From Natribaculum luteum (lineage in GTDB: Archaea > Halobacteriota > Halobacteria > Halobacteriales > Natrialbaceae), in the NCBI RefSeq assembly GCF_023008545.1, contig NZ_CP095397.1:992001-1056000 (forward strand): a stretch of DNA of 64,000 bases, given 5' to 3'. The position numbers were made by a program, and so were the translations under genes. Shown here piece by piece: positions 17,265-26,495 of this stretch; position 1 is the stretch's first letter; each line of letters begins with the position of its first letter. The notes below the pieces were generated by a model. The model saw nothing but the letters and a program-made list of their open reading frames with translations. It was not told the origin of the DNA and made no database searches.

Positions 17265-17367
17265 GTGCCACGACCGTACAGAGTCGGGGTATTTGATTGT
17301 GTGGGAGTCGGTCGATCGAACCGCGTCCACTCGACCGGCGTGTTACCGGCGGTGGCGCACGCGAGTG

Positions 17368-18078
17368 CTACTCCTCGACCGACTCGAGGTCGTCCTCGTC
17401 GTAGGCGTCCTCGTACCGCGCCATCGCGTCCTCGTGACCCTGCCTGGCGAGTTCGTACGTCTCCCGGAGGTCTGCTATCGGCGTCTCGGTCGCGTCCACG
17501 CGGAGGTCGTCGTAGGGCGGTTCGAGGTCGCGTTCTTCGGTCGTCCGGACCACGACGGCGGCGCTTTGCACCGATAGCTCCTCGCGTTTGTCCCCGCCTT
17601 CCGCGTCACCGGCCTCGAGGGCGTCGATCAGTCGCTTCGCGAGCGGTTCGTCGCGGTCGCTCGCCTCGTAGCTCGCCGCAGTCGCCTCGATCACCGACTC
17701 GCCCGTCAGGAGGTTGCCGGCGACAGTGTAGCCGTCGCCCTCGAGGTGGCCGTACCAGCCCCGACACTCCTCCCCGGAGAAGGTAAACGAGCCGTCGGCG
17801 TCGACGCCGTGGACCTGCCGGCTCGGCGCGCCCTCGTCGGCGTTCAAAAGCGACTGTACGGCGTCCTCGACGGCGAGTCCCTCGTCGACGTACCGGATCC
17901 CCCGCCGGCCGAGGTCGACGTTGACGAGACTCTGGGTCGCGATCGCGCCGTTCTCGCTGGCGAACGGACAGAGCGTGCCGACGCCCGCGAGGCGAGTCGT
18001 GACCGCGACGCCGAACCGCCGCTGTGACTCTCCCGCGTCGTCCTCGTACTCCTCTCTGACGCAGATGCTGAACGTCAT
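17368..18078 (-). CDS. DUF1028 family protein (Ntn-hydrolase-like)
   Basis: This 236-aa protein begins MTFSICVREEYEDD. The family pattern is clear: FGVAVTTRLAGVGTLCPFA, then GAIATQSLVNVDLGRRGIRYVDEGL and YTVAGNLLTGESVIEA. DUF1028 proteins have an Ntn-hydrolase-like fold, but no activity is established. The start at 18078 was chosen because a strong minus-strand TATA box (TTTTTATTCC, 18101-18110) lies 26-28 nt upstream; an ATG-less extension to 18093 is open. The acidic C-terminal tail is typical of halophiles. Confidence 0.85.
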   Translation of the reverse strand: MTFSICVREEYEDDAGESQRRFGVAVTTRLAGVGTLCPFASENGAIATQSLVNVDLGRRGIRYVDEGLAVEDAVQSLLNADEGAPSRQVHGVDADGSFTFSGEECRGWYGHLEGDGYTVAGNLLTGESVIEATAASYEASDRDEPLAKRLIDALEAGDAEGGDKREELSVQSAAVVVRTTEERDLEPPYDDLRVDATETPIADLRETYELARQGHEDAMARYEDAYDEDDLESVEE

Positions 18079-18249
18079 CTGTCTCGAGTGCAAGGTCTAC
18101 GGAATAAAAAGAGCGACCATCGGCGACTGCCAGCGACTCGCCGTTCTCGCATCCGCTCGCCGACACTTCACGGTTCGAGTGAGAGTTACGACGACTGGAC
18201 ATTCCGTCTGACGTAAGAACTATACTCACAGCGACGGACTCTGTCGGCT

Positions 18250-18606
18250 ATGGGCTTCATGAACAAAATCCTCGGCGGCACGCAGTCACGGAGCACCGAG
18301 GACTACGTCGAACTCGACCTCGACGACGTCAGCGAGAGCGCCAGCGAGGCGGCGATGTCCGTCCACATCGCGGAAATCGACGGACAGGCGTCGGCGATCG
18401 ACATCAAAGACGCCGTCTACGACGGTGACGTCGTCATCGCAGACATCACCCGGCTGCGCACGAAAGACAGCACGGCCGAGCACATCATCGACGAACTCCG
18501 GCAGGTCGCCCAGGAGGTCGACGGCGACATCGTCCAGAAAGGCGACGACCAGATCATCATCACGCCGACGGGCGTCCGGATCGGGCGCGAGAAACTCGGA
18601 CGCTAG
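18250..18606 (+). CDS. sepF: archaeal cell division protein SepF
   Basis: The 118-aa protein starts MGFMNKILGGTQSRSTEDYV. The N-terminal amphipathic helix is a membrane anchor, followed by an acidic linker and the SepF (DUF552) core (DGDVVIADITRLRTKDSTAEHIIDEL..., ending QIIITPTGVRIGREKLGR). In Haloferax SepF anchors FtsZ2 at the division site. TATACTC at 18221-18227 puts transcription at the ATG. It is monocistronic and followed by a palindromic repeat. No ftsZ lies in this window. Confidence 0.93.
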   Translation: MGFMNKILGGTQSRSTEDYVELDLDDVSESASEAAMSVHIAEIDGQASAIDIKDAVYDGDVVIADITRLRTKDSTAEHIIDELRQVAQEVDGDIVQKGDDQIIITPTGVRIGREKLGR

Positions 18607-18669
18607 GGGGTTTCCGGTCGAATTCTCTCACTCTCCGACGCTCGAGCAGTGGCCACGCTCGGGACGTCG

Positions 18670-18749
18670 TACGGTCTGCTGTCCCGAGTTTCCGCAGCGA
18701 CCGCGTCCCGTCGGGCGGTCGCTGCGGGACGGACGGACGGCGGTCCGTA
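18670..18749. repeat. 80-bp palindromic repeat, copy 2
   Basis: It has the same ends as copy 1 at 8151 (TACGGTCTGCTGT ... CGGTCCGTA) and the same 11-bp stem arms at 18694-18704 and 18715-18725. The loop GTCCCGTCGG (18705-18714) is the exact reverse complement of the loop in copy 1. Only a few other bases differ. It lies between sepF and the EF-2 gene, both of which end towards it. Confidence 0.75.
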
Positions 18750-18838
18750 TCAGGACACTCGCGAAAATAGACCGACCGGCACAGATATGTCTCGCGTGCA
18801 GGTAACGGCGTGAGAAGTGAGAGTAGAGAGAAACGCGT

Positions 18839-21025
18839 CTAGATGTAGTCGATCGACTGCGGCAGTTCGAGCTTCATGCCCTTGCGCTCGCGGATCTCCA
18901 TGATCTTCTCACGCTGGAGCGAGTCGGACATGACCTCGAAGCCGGCGTTCTCGGTGTTCCAGGAGGCACGACCCTCCGTGGCGCTGCGGATGTCGCTTGC
19001 GAACCCGATCATCTCCTCGACCGGTGCGATGCCCTCGACGACCATCAGGTCTCCTTCCTGGTACATGTCGTCGACGCGGCCACGGCGGCCCTGGATCTCG
19101 CCGGATGCGGCGCCCATGTGGTCGTTGGGCACGTCGATGCGGACGTCCTGCATCGGCTCGAGCAGCTTGATCTGCCCGTCGATCAGCGACTTGTGGACGG
19201 CCTCGCGGGTTGCCGGGATGACCTGGGCGGGACCGCGGTGGATGGTGTCCTCGTGGAGCTTCGCGTCGTGCAGGCGGATGAGCGTCCCCTGGGTCGGCTC
19301 GTTGGCGAGCGGACCGTTGTCGAGTGCTTCCTCAAGCCCCTCGATGACGAGTTCCATCGTCTCGTTTAGGTGCTGGATACCTTTCGTATCGTCGACGAGG
19401 ACGTTGGTCCCGTGGATTTGCTCGACGTTCTGGGAGTCTTCTTTCTCCATGCCCGCCTCCTGCAGCGCCTCGCGGCGCTCCTGTTCGGGCATGTCCATCG
19501 ACGCCTCGCCCATCTTGATCGTCTCGACGATTTCGTCCGAGAGGGGGTCGGCGGAGATGTAGAAGCGGTTGTGGCGGTTGGGCGAGATGCCCTCGACCGT
19601 GTCGCTTGCACGCTGGACGGCCTCACGGTAGACGACGATCGGTTCACCGGTGTTGACCGGGATGCCCTGGTTCTTCTGGATGCGCTGGGTGATGACCTCG
19701 AGGTGGAGTTCACCCTGCCCGGAGATCAGGTGTTCGCCGGTGTCCTCGTTGATGTTGATCTGGATCGTCGGGTCCTCTTTGGAGACCTGTCGGAGCGTCT
19801 CGATGAGCTTCGGCAGGTCGTCCATGCTCTGAGCCTCGACGGACTTCGTGATGACCGGCTCGGAGATGTGCTCGATCGACTCGAACGGCGTCATCTCGAT
19901 GCTCGAGACGGTCGAGCCGGCGATGGCGTCGCGCAGGCCGGTGACGGCGGCGATGTTACCTGCGGGGACCTGCTCGACGTCCTCGCGCTCGCCACCCATG
20001 TAGATGCCGACGCTCTGGACGCGGTTTTGGCCCGCGGTCCCGGAGACGTACAGCTCCTGGCCCTTCTCGACGGTTCCGGAGAAGACGCGGCCGATAGCGA
20101 CCTCGCCTGCGTGGGGGTCGAGTTCGATGTCGGTGACCATCAGGACGACCTCGCCGTCTTCGTCGACGACGCGCATCTGCTCTGCGAGGTCGGACTCGTC
20201 GTCACCGCGCCAGATACGGGGGATACGACGGGGCTGGGCCTCGAGCGGGTCGGGGAAGTGCTCACAGACCATGTCCAGGACGACGTCCGAAAGCGGCGTT
20301 CGCTCGTGGAGCTCCTGGCGCTTGTCCGAACGCTCGAGGTCCATGATGTCGCCGAAGTCCATCCCGGTGCGCTGCATCGACGGCATCGAGACGCCCCACT
20401 TGTAGAGGGCGGAGCCGAAGCCGACGGTGCCCTCTTCGACGGAGACGGTCCAGTCTTCGACGTCGTCCATGTCCTCGGTCATCCCGCGGATGAGTTCGTT
20501 GACGTCCTGGATGACCTTCAGGAGACGCTGTTGCATCTCCTCGGGGCCCTCCTGGAGTTCGGAGATGAGGCGGTCGACCTTGTTGATGAAAAGCGCCGGC
20601 TTGACGCCCTCGCGAAGCGCCTGGCGCAGCACGGTTTCGGTCTGGGGCATCGCGCCCTCGACGGCGTCGACGACGACGAGCGCACCGTCGACGGCGCGCA
20701 TCGCACGCGTCACGTCGCCACCGAAGTCGACGTGGCCCGGCGTGTCGATGAGGTTGATGAGGTGGTTCGTTCCCTCGTATTCGTGGGTCATCGAGACGTT
20801 CGCCGCGTCGATGGTGATCCCGCGTTCCTGCTCGTCCTCTTCGGTGTCCATCGCGAGCTGTTCACCGGCGGTCTGCTCGGAGATCATGCCCGCGCCAGCG
20901 AGCAGGTTGTCCGAGAGGGTCGTCTTGCCGTGGTCGACGTGGGCGGCGATGGCGATGTTCCGGATGTTCTCCGGTTTGTCCATCAGCCGTTCACACTCCT
21001 GTACGATTTTCTTGCGTCGGCCCAT
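18839..21025 (-). CDS. fusA: translation elongation factor EF-2
   Basis: The 728-aa archaeal EF-2 (aEF-2) carries AHVDHGKTT (P-loop), ERGITI (switch I), DTPGHVDF, and NKVD (guanine specificity). Domain IV contains [11 protein letters not shown], where the conserved His is the diphthamide target. It translocates the ribosome using GTP. It usually follows rps7 closely in haloarchaea; here three plus-strand genes separate them, so it has its own promoter (minus-strand CTTTTGACC near 21053, predicted leaderless). Confidence 0.98.
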   Translation of the reverse strand: MGRRKKIVQECERLMDKPENIRNIAIAAHVDHGKTTLSDNLLAGAGMISEQTAGEQLAMDTEEDEQERGITIDAANVSMTHEYEGTNHLINLIDTPGHVDFGGDVTRAMRAVDGALVVVDAVEGAMPQTETVLRQALREGVKPALFINKVDRLISELQEGPEEMQQRLLKVIQDVNELIRGMTEDMDDVEDWTVSVEEGTVGFGSALYKWGVSMPSMQRTGMDFGDIMDLERSDKRQELHERTPLSDVVLDMVCEHFPDPLEAQPRRIPRIWRGDDESDLAEQMRVVDEDGEVVLMVTDIELDPHAGEVAIGRVFSGTVEKGQELYVSGTAGQNRVQSVGIYMGGEREDVEQVPAGNIAAVTGLRDAIAGSTVSSIEMTPFESIEHISEPVITKSVEAQSMDDLPKLIETLRQVSKEDPTIQININEDTGEHLISGQGELHLEVITQRIQKNQGIPVNTGEPIVVYREAVQRASDTVEGISPNRHNRFYISADPLSDEIVETIKMGEASMDMPEQERREALQEAGMEKEDSQNVEQIHGTNVLVDDTKGIQHLNETMELVIEGLEEALDNGPLANEPTQGTLIRLHDAKLHEDTIHRGPAQVIPATREAVHKSLIDGQIKLLEPMQDVRIDVPNDHMGAASGEIQGRRGRVDDMYQEGDLMVVEGIAPVEEMIGFASDIRSATEGRASWNTENAGFEVMSDSLQREKIMEIRERKGMKLELPQSIDYI

Positions 21026-21269
21026 ATACGCCCCAATACCGGTAGCGGGGTCAAAAGGGTAGTGTTTCGTCCCGGACGAAATCCGTCGTATTTCACGGTT
21101 CGAACACCAGACTGTCCAATTTGCGTGAGTGAATGGCTCTCACAATTGTCCTGCGTTGCGGCCGAGGGATCGTTCTCGACCGAGCGCGTACCGGCCGCCA
21201 CCGAGTCCGGTCGCTGTAATAGTCACTATCTACAATATTTATATTCACAGTAAGAAGACATAAGAAGAG

Positions 21270-23126
21270 ATGTACGACACGAGTCGACGGGCGTTTCTCT
21301 CGGGGGGTGGAACGATCGCAGTCGGGGGGCTGGTGGGGCTGTCCGGCTGTCTCGACACCGTCCTTAGTTCCGACGAAGAGGACCGCGAGAGCAACGAGCG
21401 GGATCCCCTCCCGTCGTTTCACCGCTGGCTGTACGCGCCGGCGGCGACCGGCGCGGCGGGCAACGCGTACACGTATGCCTACGTCGACGGCGATGCGCTC
21501 GTGAACCCGATGGAGTACGGGTTGCACTCGAGTCCACTTATCGCCGACAAGGCGACGGAATTGATCGGCGAGTACGTCCCGCCGATGATCGACGAGTACG
21601 GAATCGACGTCGACGGCGCCGTCGCCGTCAATCACGGACCGGGGCCCGGCGGTGCATCCGGCGTCGCCGTCTTCGGCGGATTCGACGCGACCGAACTGCG
21701 GGCGGAGTCCGCTAACGCGGCCGAGAACGAAGAGTCGGTCGAGACGGGAGCGCACGCAGGGCACGATCTCTACTTCGACGAGGAGACCGGCGTCGCGATC
21801 AGCCACGGAACGTTCGTCACCGGATTCAGCGGCGACGAAATTGTGAGTGGACGAGCGGTGGTCGAGGCGTTGATCGACGCTCGAGACGGGGCGGCCACCA
21901 GACTGCACGAGGTCGACGAGACGGCCGAAACGCTCCTTCGCCGGCAGGGCGAGCGGCCGATCGTCTTCGGTGCGCCCGCGGTTGAGGAGGAGACTGGACG
22001 CCGCTTCCGGCGATCCCCGAACGAGACGGACGACGGAGCCGACACCGACGCACCGACGGTTACGGGTGGCGGCTTCTCGATCGAACCCGACGGGGACCGA
22101 CTGCACTACCAGATCACCATGATCACCGAGCAAGCGGTTTCGGACGCGGACGCGTTCGGTAACGGGGTACCGATACTCGATCGGTTCGACGAGCCATCGG
22201 TAACCGAAGACGGCGTCGTGCTCACGTACGAAGCCACCGATGGGGGAAGAATGGAGATCGACGACCGGCGGTCGCGTCCCGAGGCCAGATTCGACGTCGA
22301 CGTGAATCGGGGTTCGGTGACCGTCATCCACGTCGGCGGCGACGAGATTCCGGCCGACGAGCTCGCGATCGTCTTCGAGGAGCGGGACACCGAACGGCAG
22401 ATCCGATGGGGAGCGATCTCGAATATCGACACGATCAGGACGGGCGATACCGTCAGCGTGGCGGTCGACACTCCCGTTCTCGGCGACGAACTGCGGCTCG
22501 TGTGGACGCCCGGCTCAGACGTGGTACACACCGAGTCCGTTCCCGACCGGACTGGCGGTCGACCGAACGCCACCTTCAGGACGGAGTTCGGTACCGACGC
22601 CGTGTCGATCAGCCACACTGGCGGCGACGCGATCCCGGCCGAGGAACTGGACGTGCACGTCGACAGCCCCGACGGTGATCGCGTCACCAACTGGACTGAA
22701 CTCGACGACAGCGGGACGGTCACCCAGGGCGACACCGTCACCGTCGACGTGAGCGAGGCCGACGAGGGGGGCCGCATCCGACTCGTCTGGACGCCCGACG
22801 GGACGTTGCTGTCCGATCACCCGATCGCGATCGATGCCACCCCGCCGAACACCACGTTCGACGTCGGATTCGATCCGGGAGCCGATACCGCGACCGTCCG
22901 TCACGCCGCCGGCGATTCGATTCCGGCCGACGAACTGGAGCTCATCGTCACCGGGCCCGAGAATCGGTCGCGGCCCTGGCAGGAGCTATCGGACGACGAC
23001 GTCGTCCGACCCGGAGACGCCGTAACGATCGACCTGAGCGAGCGCGATTCCTGGTGGCACCTCGCCGTCTGGTGGACCGTCGCCGACATCGACCTCGAGT
23101 CCGTCCGGATTCCCGACCTCGATTGA
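21270..23126 (+). CDS. Tat-exported lipoprotein with three pilin-like beta repeats
   Basis: The 618-aa secreted protein has a twin-arginine signal with lipobox at its N-terminus (SRRAFLSGGG ... LSGC). An N-terminal domain (about 45-330) resembles no family I recognise. It is followed by three repeats of about 95 residues, starting near 338, 434 and 528. Each reads hydrophobic-VTxxHxGGDxIPAxEL ... xGDxVxVxV ... LRLVWTP, the pattern of the C-terminal domain of haloarchaeal type IV pilins (DUF1628-like). TTTATATT at about 21240 gives a near-leaderless transcript. The function is unknown; it is a surface protein by its signal. Confidence 0.75.
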   Translation: MYDTSRRAFLSGGGTIAVGGLVGLSGCLDTVLSSDEEDRESNERDPLPSFHRWLYAPAATGAAGNAYTYAYVDGDALVNPMEYGLHSSPLIADKATELIGEYVPPMIDEYGIDVDGAVAVNHGPGPGGASGVAVFGGFDATELRAESANAAENEESVETGAHAGHDLYFDEETGVAISHGTFVTGFSGDEIVSGRAVVEALIDARDGAATRLHEVDETAETLLRRQGERPIVFGAPAVEEETGRRFRRSPNETDDGADTDAPTVTGGGFSIEPDGDRLHYQITMITEQAVSDADAFGNGVPILDRFDEPSVTEDGVVLTYEATDGGRMEIDDRRSRPEARFDVDVNRGSVTVIHVGGDEIPADELAIVFEERDTERQIRWGAISNIDTIRTGDTVSVAVDTPVLGDELRLVWTPGSDVVHTESVPDRTGGRPNATFRTEFGTDAVSISHTGGDAIPAEELDVHVDSPDGDRVTNWTELDDSGTVTQGDTVTVDVSEADEGGRIRLVWTPDGTLLSDHPIAIDATPPNTTFDVGFDPGADTATVRHAAGDSIPADELELIVTGPENRSRPWQELSDDDVVRPGDAVTIDLSERDSWWHLAVWWTVADIDLESVRIPDLD

Positions 23127-23217
23127 TCCGGTCGCGGACCGCACGTGATCCCGTGATACGCCACCGTCGGACACCGCAAAAGAGTCAAATCCCGCCGGCC
23201 CCTTGGTAGAGTTACGC

Positions 23218-23970
23218 ATGGACCTACGCGTTCAGGGGGCCGGTCCGACCGCTCCATTCCTCAGTGCCCAAGACCTCTTCGAGACCGAACGCGACCTCTC
23301 GTTGCCCGTCCACGTCCGCATCCGGGAGGACCCCGACGAACGGACCTGGGCGGCACACTACGACGACTACCACGTGCTGAACATCTCGAGGCACGCCGCC
23401 TCGAGTGCACTCGCGCGCGAACTCGTCTTACACGAGTTCGCCCACATGGCGAGACACGAGGAAGCCCACCCTTCACACACACAGTCGACCGAGGAGGTGC
23501 TCTACCTCGCGCTCGCCGGCCGGCGCGTCGAACGGCGAAAGCTCGCCCATTGCTACCAGATCGCAAATCACATGAAAGACATCTACGCCGACGACATCAC
23601 CCTCTCGGTCGGTCCGGGCGAGAAGCTCCTCGCCTTTCTCGAGTCGGGGCTGGCGACGGCCGTCGCAGACCGTCCACAGACGCCGCCACGACCCGGACTC
23701 GACCGAATCTCCGCCGCCGCGGATCCGGAGATCACCGCCGTCAACGCGGCGTTTGCGCTCGCGCTCGCGGAGCGTCACGACCTGATCGAGCCGGACCACC
23801 GGCTGTACGACCTCGCACACGCGGCCGCGATGGACGCGCCGGCGGTCGACTTCGACGGGTTCAGACGCCGGTTCAGGGAACTCGCGCACGACCCCGACTC
23901 GAGTACGTATCGCCGAGTGCTGGTCGAGGCGGCTCGATCGTACGTGAGCGGTGGGCCAGCGGCGGACTGA
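23218..23970 (+). CDS. DUF5781 family protein with HExxH-like motif
   Basis: The 250-aa haloarchaeal protein begins MDLRVQGAGPTAPFLSAQDL. Near residue 75 it has LHEFAHMARHEEAHPSH, an HExxH motif with further histidines that looks like a zinc-peptidase site; most of the rest is helical. The HYDDYHVLNISRHAASS segment precedes it, as in minigluzincin-like folds. I recall the family as DUF5781; activity is unproven. No signal peptide is seen, so it should be cytosolic. AGTCAAAT near 23187 supports a leaderless start. Confidence 0.8.
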   Translation: MDLRVQGAGPTAPFLSAQDLFETERDLSLPVHVRIREDPDERTWAAHYDDYHVLNISRHAASSALARELVLHEFAHMARHEEAHPSHTQSTEEVLYLALAGRRVERRKLAHCYQIANHMKDIYADDITLSVGPGEKLLAFLESGLATAVADRPQTPPRPGLDRISAAADPEITAVNAAFALALAERHDLIEPDHRLYDLAHAAAMDAPAVDFDGFRRRFRELAHDPDSSTYRRVLVEAARSYVSGGPAAD

Positions 23971-24229
23971 CGGCGATCGCGAGCCGTCCGTCGGCCGGCC
24001 TGTCTCGAATCGGAACCGTTCACGGCCGTTGATTTCGATTTCGAAACGGTTAGCGACGTGTCACGGTCGTCGGTCCCATCGGGTCGCGGCGAGCGCCGTG
24101 TACGGCGTGTAGATAACCAAAACCGGTCGTCTGAATCGTGCAAACGGAACTGAACGGTCGGTAAATCGCCCGAACGCGGTCCAACGGTCGCTCGCTTGAA
24201 GGCCGTGAAATACCATCTCTCCTGAGTGT

Positions 24230-25126
24230 ATGACTGACCGAACTGACGACGTTCGACGACGCGACTACCTCGAGTTGGCCGGCGGCGTCGCGGCCGCCAG
24301 TACGATCGGCCTCGCTGGCTGTCTCGGAAGCGACGACAACGACGGCGACGGTGGCGGAAACGGGAGCGACGAAGAGACGACCGGAACGCTGGCGACGCAG
24401 GTCACCGACCAGCCCGGCGACATCGCCGACTTCGAATCCTGCGTCGTGACGATCCAGGGTATCTGGGTGAAACCGAGCGATGGTGACGAAAGCGACGATA
24501 GCAGCGATGGCAGCGACGACGCCGAATCCGACGGCGAAAACACCGACAGTGAGGAGTCCGACGGCGGAAACGAGAGCAACGGTGACACCGCAGACGGGGG
24601 AAGCGAAACCGACGACGAAATCGACGAACAGCGCGAGGAAGACGTCGACCAGAGCGACGAGCGGCGGTACTACGAGTTCGACGAGCCCCAGCAGGCGGAC
24701 CTGGTAGACCTCCAGGGCGAGAACACCCAGCTCGTCGACGAGCGCGAACTGCCCGCCGGCGAGTACGCGTTCCTCCAGCTCGACGTGACGGACGTCGAGG
24801 GGACGCTGGCCGAGGGCGGCGAGACGGAGGTGTCGACGCCCGGAAACGCCCCGCTACAGTTCAAAGAGTCCTTCGAGATCCGTGACGGCAAACTGACGAC
24901 GTTCCTCGCAGACTTCACGCCGGTTCGCCGCGGACAGACCGGCACGTACCTCCTCCAGCCCGTCGCGACGGGGACGGAAGTGAGTTACGAGGACGTCCCC
25001 GAAGACGACGAGACGGGCGACGACGGCGAGAGCAGCGACGATCAGACCGATACCGAAAGCGACGCCCAGAACGGGACGGACGACGACGCGCAGAACGACT
25101 CGAACGACGGCGACCAGAACGCGTAG
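24230..25126 (+). CDS. DUF4382 Tat lipoprotein with acidic insert
   Basis: The 298-aa protein has a twin-arginine signal and lipobox (RRRDYLELAGG ... GLAGC). The DUF4382 domain starts TGTLATQVTDQPGDIADFESCVVTIQ (split here as seen) but is interrupted at about residues 82-141 by an Asp/Ser/Glu-rich low-complexity run, then resumes (LQGENTQLVDERELPAGEYAFLQLDV). A second acidic tail closes the protein. DUF4382 proteins are lipoproteins of unknown role. GAAATACC near 24208 may be the TATA box. It lies alone, divergent from the rps7 end. Confidence 0.8.
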   Translation: MTDRTDDVRRRDYLELAGGVAAASTIGLAGCLGSDDNDGDGGGNGSDEETTGTLATQVTDQPGDIADFESCVVTIQGIWVKPSDGDESDDSSDGSDDAESDGENTDSEESDGGNESNGDTADGGSETDDEIDEQREEDVDQSDERRYYEFDEPQQADLVDLQGENTQLVDERELPAGEYAFLQLDVTDVEGTLAEGGETEVSTPGNAPLQFKESFEIRDGKLTTFLADFTPVRRGQTGTYLLQPVATGTEVSYEDVPEDDETGDDGESSDDQTDTESDAQNGTDDDAQNDSNDGDQNA

Positions 25127-25224
25127 TCGGCACGCGACTCGAGTGCCGCCGTCGCTCGAGGCGAGCGTCGACCGCGACGCTCTCCGTTCCACTGATAAAA
25201 CGTCGAAAACGAGAAAACCGAGTT

Positions 25225-25833
25225 TTACCGCGCGGCCGCCGCGACGCGCTCTTTCTCTTCTTTCTGGCTGATCGCGTACGTCTGGACGTCGTAGTTCGCA
25301 GCCCCGACGAGCTGGTTCGCGATGGCCTCCTCGGCCGGCGTCGGAGTCTTGAACGAGGCGTTTTGGACGCCTTCCGCGAGGAACTTCAGGGCCTGGTCGA
25401 CCCGACGCTGGGGCGCGACGTCGACTGCCTTCGGGACCGAAATGCCGCCGTACTTCAGGCGGACGGTCTCCTCGCGGGGAGCGGCGTTCTCGACGGCGCT
25501 GACGAGCACCTGCACGGGGTTTTCTTCCGTGCGGTCGTGGACGATCTCGAACGCCTCACGGACGAGGTTGAGTGTCTGCTGTTTCTTGCCCGTGTTCTCC
25601 TCGGTCTGCATCAGCCGGTTGATGAAGCGCTCGACGATCGACACCTCCGACTTCTGGAACTGCTTGCCGGCGTGGCGACCCATCGTGTGGGCGACGGGCG
25701 TCACGGAGATGTAGCGCTCGGTCGAGGGGTCGGCGTACTCGATCTCGCCGATCTCCCACTTGCCGAAGAGCTTCGCGGAGACGTCCGCGCCGCCTGCGGG
25801 TGCCTCGGGCTCGGGTTGGTCTTCTGCAGCCAT
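25225..25833 (-). CDS. rps7: 30S ribosomal protein uS7
   Basis: The 202-aa protein has an acidic N-terminal extension (MAAEDQPEPEAPAGG) ahead of the uS7 core (AHTMGRHAGKQF, SIVERFINRLM, RTEENPVQVLVSAVENAAPR). It nucleates assembly of the 30S head by binding the 3' domain of 16S rRNA. It follows rps12 by 2 bp, so the two are cotranscribed. It is the last minus-strand gene before a 4.2-kb stretch that separates it from EF-2. Confidence 0.97.
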   Translation of the reverse strand: MAAEDQPEPEAPAGGADVSAKLFGKWEIGEIEYADPSTERYISVTPVAHTMGRHAGKQFQKSEVSIVERFINRLMQTEENTGKKQQTLNLVREAFEIVHDRTEENPVQVLVSAVENAAPREETVRLKYGGISVPKAVDVAPQRRVDQALKFLAEGVQNASFKTPTPAEEAIANQLVGAANYDVQTYAISQKEEKERVAAAAR

Positions 25834-25835
25834 GG

Positions 25836-26264
25836 TTATCGCACCGGTTTCTCTGCGTTGCCGCGGACGAGTTCGATCAGCGACACGCCGTTTACCTTCT
25901 CGACTTTGTAGTTGACACCCGAGAGGTCGCCCATCGCACGACCCTTCGCACCGCCGATACCGGCGATGGTGACTTCGTCGTGCTCGTCGATGAACGAAAT
26001 TGCGCCGTCACCGGGACAGAACGCGGTGACCTGCTTGCCGTTTTTGATCAGCTGGACCCGGACGCACTTTCGGATCGCCGAGTTGGGCTGTTTCGCCTCG
26101 ATGCCGACCTTTTCGAGTACGATACCGCGTGCCTGGGGCGCTCCCTCGAGGGGGTCGGACTTCTCGCGAAGTCCACGGGCGCGGCGCGCGTAGTCCGAGT
26201 CGGACCACCGCTGGTTCTGGCGGTCCTTCTTGAGCTTGCGCGCGGCGTACTTGCCGTTTGCCAT
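25836..26264 (-). CDS. rps12: 30S ribosomal protein uS12
   Basis: The 142-aa protein starts [20 protein letters not shown]. The conserved decoding-centre loop [15 protein letters not shown] is present. It contacts helices 18, 27 and 44 of 16S rRNA. The frame is open 21 codons upstream, but homology starts at MANGK. It is 231 bp downstream of an alpha-hydroxy-acid dehydrogenase gene that separates it from nusA, so it probably has its own promoter within 26265-26495. Confidence 0.97.
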   Translation of the reverse strand: MANGKYAARKLKKDRQNQRWSDSDYARRARGLREKSDPLEGAPQARGIVLEKVGIEAKQPNSAIRKCVRVQLIKNGKQVTAFCPGDGAISFIDEHDEVTIAGIGGAKGRAMGDLSGVNYKVEKVNGVSLIELVRGNAEKPVR

Positions 26265-26495
26265 AGTACCCGTCGCTATCCGACGAAGACACTTAAGCAT
26301 CCCCTTTTCCATCTCGCGATACGCCACGAGAACGCTCGAACGGGGGTAACGAAGAGATCTGAGCGGGTTTCGTCTGCGGAGGAACGCTCTCGGGGAGTCG
26401 TTCTCCCGTCGGACGACGGTCGGCGACCGCTCGCTCGAGACTCCGCCGGGTGGGCCGGCCGTGGCCGCTCATCTGCGTTCGAGCCGGTATCCGCG

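Noticed and set aside
19370-21253. Plus-strand open frame of over 600 codons
   Set aside because: It is antisense to EF-2 and has no recognisable motif.
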